DNA from: CAZKBP01 sp964551015
Lineage (GTDB): Bacteria; Bacteroidota; Bacteroidia; Cytophagales; Microscillaceae
DNA: 64,000 nt
Assembly (NCBI GenBank): GCA_964551015.1
Contig: CAZKBP010000002.1
Location: forward strand, 186,001 to 250,000
Direction: 5' to 3'
In this document: positions 60,545 to 64,000 of the stretch, piece after piece
Position numbering within the stretch: the stretch's first letter is position 1
Layout of the letters: each line of letters begins with the position of its first letter
Translations under genes and position numbers: made by a program
Notes under the pieces: generated by a model
Databases searched by the model: none
The model's input: only the letters and a program-made list of their open reading frames with translations
Told to the model about the DNA's origin: nothing

Positions 60545-62062
60545 ATGAAGTCACCTTATTTCAAGGAAGAGCATCATATGTTCCGTGAAAGTGTGCGGGA
60601 TTTTTTTCAAAAAGAAGTTATGCCCCACGTGGCCGAATGGGAAGAAAACCGTCGTATCCCCAAAGATATTTGGAAGAAAATGGGCGATATGGGCTACCTA
60701 GGGCTTTATCACCAAGAGAAATACGGTGGCATGGCGGCCGATATCTGGTACTCTGTAATATTTCTCGAGGAATTGGCTAAAACCAACGGTGGTTTTAGTT
60801 CTGCCGTGAGCGTACACGAATACATGGCCACTAATCACATTGCCAAAGCAGGAAGTGAAGCACTTAAAGAGCAATATCTCGTTCCCGCCATCGCGGGTGA
60901 GAAGGTAGCAGCTTTGGCAGTATCTGAGCCGGGAGCCGGTTCAGATGTGTCTGCCATTCGCACGCACGCCCGCCGAGAAGGGGATGAATTTGTCATCAGT
61001 GGTCAGAAATTATGGATCACCAATGGTACTTATTGTGATTTTTATACCACAGCCGTGAAAACCGATCGAGGCATCAGCCTCATTGTCATTGATGGAGATG
61101 CTCCCGGAGTGAGTCGTAATAAACTCAACAAAATGGGCTTGCACAGTTCAGACACGGCAGAGGTCTATTTTGATCATGTCCGTGTGCCCGTGTCCAATCT
61201 AGTGGGCGAAGAAGGCAAAGGCTTTTATTACATCATGGATTCTTTCCAATTGGAGCGCCTCGTTATTGGCATGAGTGGTATTGGTTCTAATGAACAAACC
61301 CTAGAACAGACGCTACAGTACATGGCCGAGCGAGAAACTTTTGGACGTCCGATTAACAAATATCAAGTACTTCGCCATACTATCGCGCAATTGGCCGCCG
61401 AAGTGGAGCAAAATAAGCAATTCGTTTATAACACCACCTGGAAATTTGCCGAAGGAGAATACGTGGTCAAAGAATGCTCTATGATCAAACTCCTCAGCTC
61501 TGAATTAAACAAGCGCGTGGTGGATGAATGTTTGCAGATGTTCGGAGGCTACGGTTACGTAGAAGATTTCCCGATCTGCCAAGCCTACCGCGATGTACGG
61601 GTGGGAACGATCGCTGGAGGCACTTCCCAAATCATGCGTGAGATTATCTCCAAAATCGTGGTAGATGGCGTGGACCATAAGCCTGCCTATCAAGCGAATG
61701 GAAATAGTGGAAACGAAAAAAGCAATGGTCAAGAAAAGCGCATCGTGGCTAAAGAAATTGTAAAAACCTTAGCCGAACGCTTTCGTCCTGAAAAAGCAGC
61801 CGACTACGATACAGTGATCCACTACGATATTTCTGGTGAAAATGGCGGCAAATACACCGTGAAAATTGCCGATGGCCAATGCCAAGTAGAAGAAGGACTC
61901 AGTGGGGAGGCAAAATGCGTGATCCACGTTGCCGATGAGGTTTATGAAAATCTAGAGCTAGGCAAAGCTGATCCGCAGACTGCTTTTATGAGTGGGCAAA
62001 TCACGGTAAGCAACGTGGGCGAAATGATGAATTTTAGTAAAGTTTTCAAAAAATTGAAATAA
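60545..62062 (+). CDS. Acyl-CoA dehydrogenase with C-terminal SCP2 domain
   Basis: A 505-residue protein. Residues 1-378 are a full acyl-CoA dehydrogenase: GVSVHEYMATNH-like core, AVSEPGAGSDVSAIRT and KLWITNGTYCDF (FAD/substrate loops), FGRPINKYQ and GGYGYVEDFPICQAYRDVRV. The usual medium-chain catalytic Glu position reads TIAGGTSQIM, as in long-chain/isovaleryl types that carry it elsewhere (LEQTLQYM is a candidate). Residues 400-505 are an SCP2-like sterol/lipid-carrier domain (YTVKIADGQCQVEEG, FMSGQITVSNVGEMMNFSKV). The fusion suggests delivery of a hydrophobic acyl-CoA. Confidence 0.9.
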   Translation: MKSPYFKEEHHMFRESVRDFFQKEVMPHVAEWEENRRIPKDIWKKMGDMGYLGLYHQEKYGGMAADIWYSVIFLEELAKTNGGFSSAVSVHEYMATNHIAKAGSEALKEQYLVPAIAGEKVAALAVSEPGAGSDVSAIRTHARREGDEFVISGQKLWITNGTYCDFYTTAVKTDRGISLIVIDGDAPGVSRNKLNKMGLHSSDTAEVYFDHVRVPVSNLVGEEGKGFYYIMDSFQLERLVIGMSGIGSNEQTLEQTLQYMAERETFGRPINKYQVLRHTIAQLAAEVEQNKQFVYNTTWKFAEGEYVVKECSMIKLLSSELNKRVVDECLQMFGGYGYVEDFPICQAYRDVRVGTIAGGTSQIMREIISKIVVDGVDHKPAYQANGNSGNEKSNGQEKRIVAKEIVKTLAERFRPEKAADYDTVIHYDISGENGGKYTVKIADGQCQVEEGLSGEAKCVIHVADEVYENLELGKADPQTAFMSGQITVSNVGEMMNFSKVFKKLK

Positions 62063-62112
62063 TTACTCATTGCCTAAGCCAAAATAGCAAAGCAATGCGG
62101 TCCTAAAATACG

Positions 62113-62138
62113 AAATCCGAGTATCTCTACTCGGATTT
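62113..62138 (+). terminator. Intrinsic terminator after the acyl-CoA dehydrogenase gene
   Basis: AAATCCGAGTA/TACTCGGATTT, a perfect 11-bp stem with a TCTC loop and a short T tail. Confidence 0.85.
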
Positions 62139-62183
62139 TCTTGTGAATACGAAAGGCAAGAACACGAAAGAACTGCTCGAAGC

Positions 62184-62208
62184 AAAAACCGCTTCTGGAG
62201 AGCGGTTT
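62184..62208 (-). terminator. Intrinsic terminator of the small nuclease-like gene
   Basis: On the reverse strand AAACCGCT/AGCGGTTT with a 7-nt loop runs into TTTTTGC, just past the gene stop at 62220. Confidence 0.8.
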
Positions 62209-62219
62209 GTCATCTGTTT

Positions 62220-62612
62220 TTACTTAGCAAGCTGTAGTTTCATCAATTCAGCTTCAATATTATTTTTAGCTAAAACTCTTCGGGTATAGCTCATTTTGCC
62301 ATGAGGTACTAGTAAGAAAAATTTACCATTTTTAATCTTAGCTAATTTGGAAAAGAGCTTCCACTCACTAGCCTTTTGTGTTTTATTATCAGATTTCTTA
62401 TCAACAATCTCAAAATAATGCTTACCCAACGTGGTTCTGGCGGTCAGGTCAGGCTGAATACTTTTGTCCTTACTCGTCTGGGTGAAACCCGTAGGATCTT
62501 CATAATCAGGTAGCTCTGCAGCTTTGATCTCATCGTAGCCCTTGGATTCTAATAATTGCACAGCTGATTTCAAATACTTCTCAAATTTACTTTCCTTTGT
62601 CTCTTTGCTCAT
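62220..62612 (-). CDS. Small PD-(D/E)XK-like hypothetical protein
   Basis: A 130-residue soluble basic protein. The middle contains IQPDLTARTTLGKHYFEIVD followed by KKSDNKTQKASEWKLFSKL and KNGKFFLLVPHG, a strand-Asp, strand-Glu-x-x-x-Lys, helix order that resembles a minimal restriction-type fold. It stands alone, with its own terminator. The fold is an inference; no catalytic activity can be claimed. Confidence 0.55.
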   Translation of the reverse strand: MSKETKESKFEKYLKSAVQLLESKGYDEIKAAELPDYEDPTGFTQTSKDKSIQPDLTARTTLGKHYFEIVDKKSDNKTQKASEWKLFSKLAKIKNGKFFLLVPHGKMSYTRRVLAKNNIEAELMKLQLAK

Positions 62613-62902
62613 ATACTTTGGTTTAAGAAAATGATAAAATTATTACTACCAGATATGTTTAGTAGGTAATCTTATTATACAAAAAACGTGTTAAAAATGC
62701 AAGTTATATGATAAAATATTTTTAACATTAAATTAATAAAGTAACTTTTTTGCCATAAATCCAGATCTCGCGTGATTTTGATGTAAGTTTTATGAGCCTT
62801 TCCGAGGCAAATCTACAGAAGAATGGCTTGTTCTTGCTTATCTGGAAAAATTCCTTAGTTTCACTGAACAAGAATTTGACCCAATCCCAAAAAATCAAAA
62901 AG
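62613..62902. other. 290-bp AT-rich divergent gap
   Basis: No gene I can support. A frame open upstream of the omega-amidase gene starts at 62792 but its 37 extra residues do not fit the family. A near -7 match TAACTTTT lies near 62742. AT-rich with short inverted words, nothing further recognised. Confidence 0.4.
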
Positions 62903-63700
62903 ATGGAGAATCTAAACCTAACACTGATCCAATCCAAGCTACACTGGCAGGACGCGGCAGCTAATTTGGCCATGTTCGAGGAAAAAATTTGGCAGATCAA
63001 TCAAGCAACTGATTTGATTATCTTGCCAGAGATGTTCACAACCGGATTTAGCATGGAAGCAGAAGCACTGGCGGAGCCGATGAATCTGACGACCTTCAAA
63101 TGGATGAAACAGCAGGCTGCCCAAACCAAAGCAGTGGTGATGGGAAGCTTCATCGTGAAGGAAGAAGGGCATTTTTACAATCGCTTGCTATGGATGGAAC
63201 CAGACGGTAGCTACGATCATTACGACAAAAGGCATCTCTTCCGGATGGCTGACGAGCACCTCACCTTCAGTGCTGGGAATCGCAAAATTATCAAAGAGAT
63301 CAAAGGCTGGAAAATCCTACCGCTCACCTGCTATGACTTACGCTTTCCGGTGTGGAGTCGTAATCTGAATTTGGCTTATGATGTCTGTATTTTTATTGCT
63401 AACTGGCCTAAAGTTCGGCGGTCGGCCTGGAATATTTTACTGCAAGCCAGAGCTGTGGAGAATCTTTGCTACAGCGTTGGCGTCAATCGCGTGGGAGAAG
63501 ATGGCAAAGAGATTGCTTACTCCGGAGATTCGGCGGTGGTAGATTTCAAGGGGACAGTCTTATTCCATCAGACCGAGCAAGAGGTGATTCATACCCAGCG
63601 TCTAGAATGGGCACGCTTGGAAAGGTATCGCCAAAAATTTCCGGCTCACTTGGACGCCGATCTTTTCGAGATCAATCAAGTAATCGCCGAGACTCCATAA
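62903..63700 (+). CDS. Nitrilase-superfamily omega-amidase
   Basis: A 265-residue carbon-nitrogen hydrolase of YafV/omega-amidase type. The Glu-Lys-Cys triad is visible in LPEMFTTGF (Glu), HYDKRHLFRM (Lys) and LTCYDLRFPVWSRN (Cys). I use the ATG at 62903, which begins MENLNLTLIQSKLHW as in the family. It should deamidate alpha-ketoglutaramate or alpha-ketosuccinamate in methionine salvage or nitrogen recycling. Monocistronic, with a strong terminator. Confidence 0.88.
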   Translation: MENLNLTLIQSKLHWQDAAANLAMFEEKIWQINQATDLIILPEMFTTGFSMEAEALAEPMNLTTFKWMKQQAAQTKAVVMGSFIVKEEGHFYNRLLWMEPDGSYDHYDKRHLFRMADEHLTFSAGNRKIIKEIKGWKILPLTCYDLRFPVWSRNLNLAYDVCIFIANWPKVRRSAWNILLQARAVENLCYSVGVNRVGEDGKEIAYSGDSAVVDFKGTVLFHQTEQEVIHTQRLEWARLERYRQKFPAHLDADLFEINQVIAETP

Positions 63701-63703
63701 AAA

Positions 63704-63731
63704 AGCCTGCAAAATATCTGCAGGCTCTTTT
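63704..63731 (+). terminator. Intrinsic terminator after the omega-amidase gene
   Basis: AGCCTGCA/TGCAGGCT, a perfect 8-bp stem with a 7-nt loop, followed by CTTTT. Confidence 0.85.
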
Positions 63732-63754
63732 CTCTGCTCGAGGAAAGGAACTAA

Positions 63755-63914
63755 GAGCTTGTTTAAAAATTATCTTCGGGCTGCAAAAGTCCACTTTCGG
63801 AACCTGATTTCATAAAATTTTTCAGCTATAATACCATTATGCCTTCAAAATTTTATATTATCAGAACCAGAAATTGAACTTTTTCGCTCTCAAACCTAAA
63901 ATTTAAACAAGCTC
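63755..63914. mobile_element. MITE-like element, copy B (160 bp)
   Basis: Perfect 13-bp terminal inverted repeats GAGCTTGTTTAAA (63755-63767) and TTTAAACAAGCTC (63902-63914), flanked by TAA on both sides (63752-63754 and 63915-63917), which looks like a 3-bp target duplication. The interior is non-coding and aligns with copy A at 45241, with about 37 extra bases in the middle. TNA duplications and GA-starting ends are known in IS5-family groups, a possible source of the transposase. Confidence 0.7.
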
Positions 63915-64000
63915 TAATTAAAATAAATAAACTTTGGCTCGCGCGTGTCTTTACCCAAAAAATTAAAGCGGATGCCAATCACCTCGCCATTATTCTCGAT
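63914..64000 (-). CDS. C-terminal end of an unidentified gene (partial)
   Basis: The reverse strand is open from the right edge to a TAG at 63914-63916 and encodes NNGEVIGIRFNF then LGKDTREPKFIYFN, which reads as genuine protein. The stop codon spans the border of the MITE-like element; reconstructing the empty site from the TAA duplication restores the same TAG, so the insertion did not change the product. Family unknown from 28 residues. Confidence 0.55.
   Translation of the reverse strand: MENNGEVIGIRFNFLGKDTREPKFIYFN

Noticed and set aside
62792..62902. 37 extra N-terminal codons on the omega-amidase
   Set aside because: The nitrilase family starts at the strand encoded from 62903; the extension has no family support.

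Overview
The window reads as a contiguous piece of a Bacteroidota chromosome, most likely order Cytophagales. The evidence is the family content (GSCFA, DUF3667, paired rhomboids beside mutL, LytS/LytTR pair, SiaC/DUF1987-like proteins, Bacteroidota-type arginine decarboxylase), weak Shine-Dalgarno signals, and repeated matches to the Bacteroidota promoter form TTG-N19/20-TAnnTTTG, for example before rpsF and before the coiled-coil gene at 23109. No rRNA, tRNA, CRISPR array, integrase or phage structural gene was seen. Most of the window is housekeeping chromosome with several small accessory insertions.

Layout. 1-5.4 kb: a truncated thioredoxin/TPR-like secreted protein, a 1124-residue Dna2-like nuclease-helicase with a coupled 46-residue membrane peptide, and a TlpA-like thioredoxin. 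5.4-6.7 kb: a nucleotidyltransferase pair (AbiEii-like) lying between two perfect 33-bp direct repeats, one of which is the 3' end of the tlpA-like gene. 6.8-24 kb: a GH3/beta-lactamase fusion, mutL with two rhomboids, YtxH, aroB, pheT, a coiled-coil gene, zapA, a structured non-coding gap, rny, a GT-C membrane glycosyltransferase, a NeuD-like acyltransferase and a membrane coiled-coil protein. 24-36.4 kb: a two-domain SiaC-like protein, a methyltransferase, an LRR protein, rpsF-rpsR-rplI, GSCFA, DUF3667, a LytS/LytTR two-component pair, an isolated nuoH and a 2OG-Fe(II)-type oxygenase. 36.5-44 kb: chrA, a STAS-like and SiaC-like pair, then murC-ftsQ-ftsA-ftsZ read leftward.

44-56 kb: a methyltransferase, an EF-hand lipoprotein, divergent arginine deiminase and arginine decarboxylase genes, a tiny lipoprotein, gmhB and gmhA separated by a PD-(D/E)XK-like gene, a SPOR-like lipoprotein and secA. 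56-64 kb: an McrB-type GTPase and an McrC nuclease separated by a sulfotransferase gene, an acyl-CoA dehydrogenase fused to an SCP2 domain, a small PD-(D/E)XK-like protein, a nitrilase-family omega-amidase, and the tail of an unidentified gene.

The most unusual material lies between genes. There are two homologous copies of a 123-160 bp MITE-like element with terminal inverted repeats, one with a TAA target duplication. The 33-bp repeat pair brackets the nucleotidyltransferase module. Two intergenic hairpins are built from about 7-nt quasi-repeats. A three-tier nested inverted repeat lies between convergent genes at 38.95-39.05 kb. An 11-bp inverted repeat has a right arm carrying the -33 part of a promoter. 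The zapA-rny gap has hairpins and sits where 6S RNA lies in enterobacteria. The possible defence content is the nucleotidyltransferase pair, the split Mcr system and the Dna2-like protein. None is demonstrably a new system, but the mcrB-sulfotransferase-mcrC arrangement and the helicase plus micro-membrane-protein pair merit comparison across genomes.
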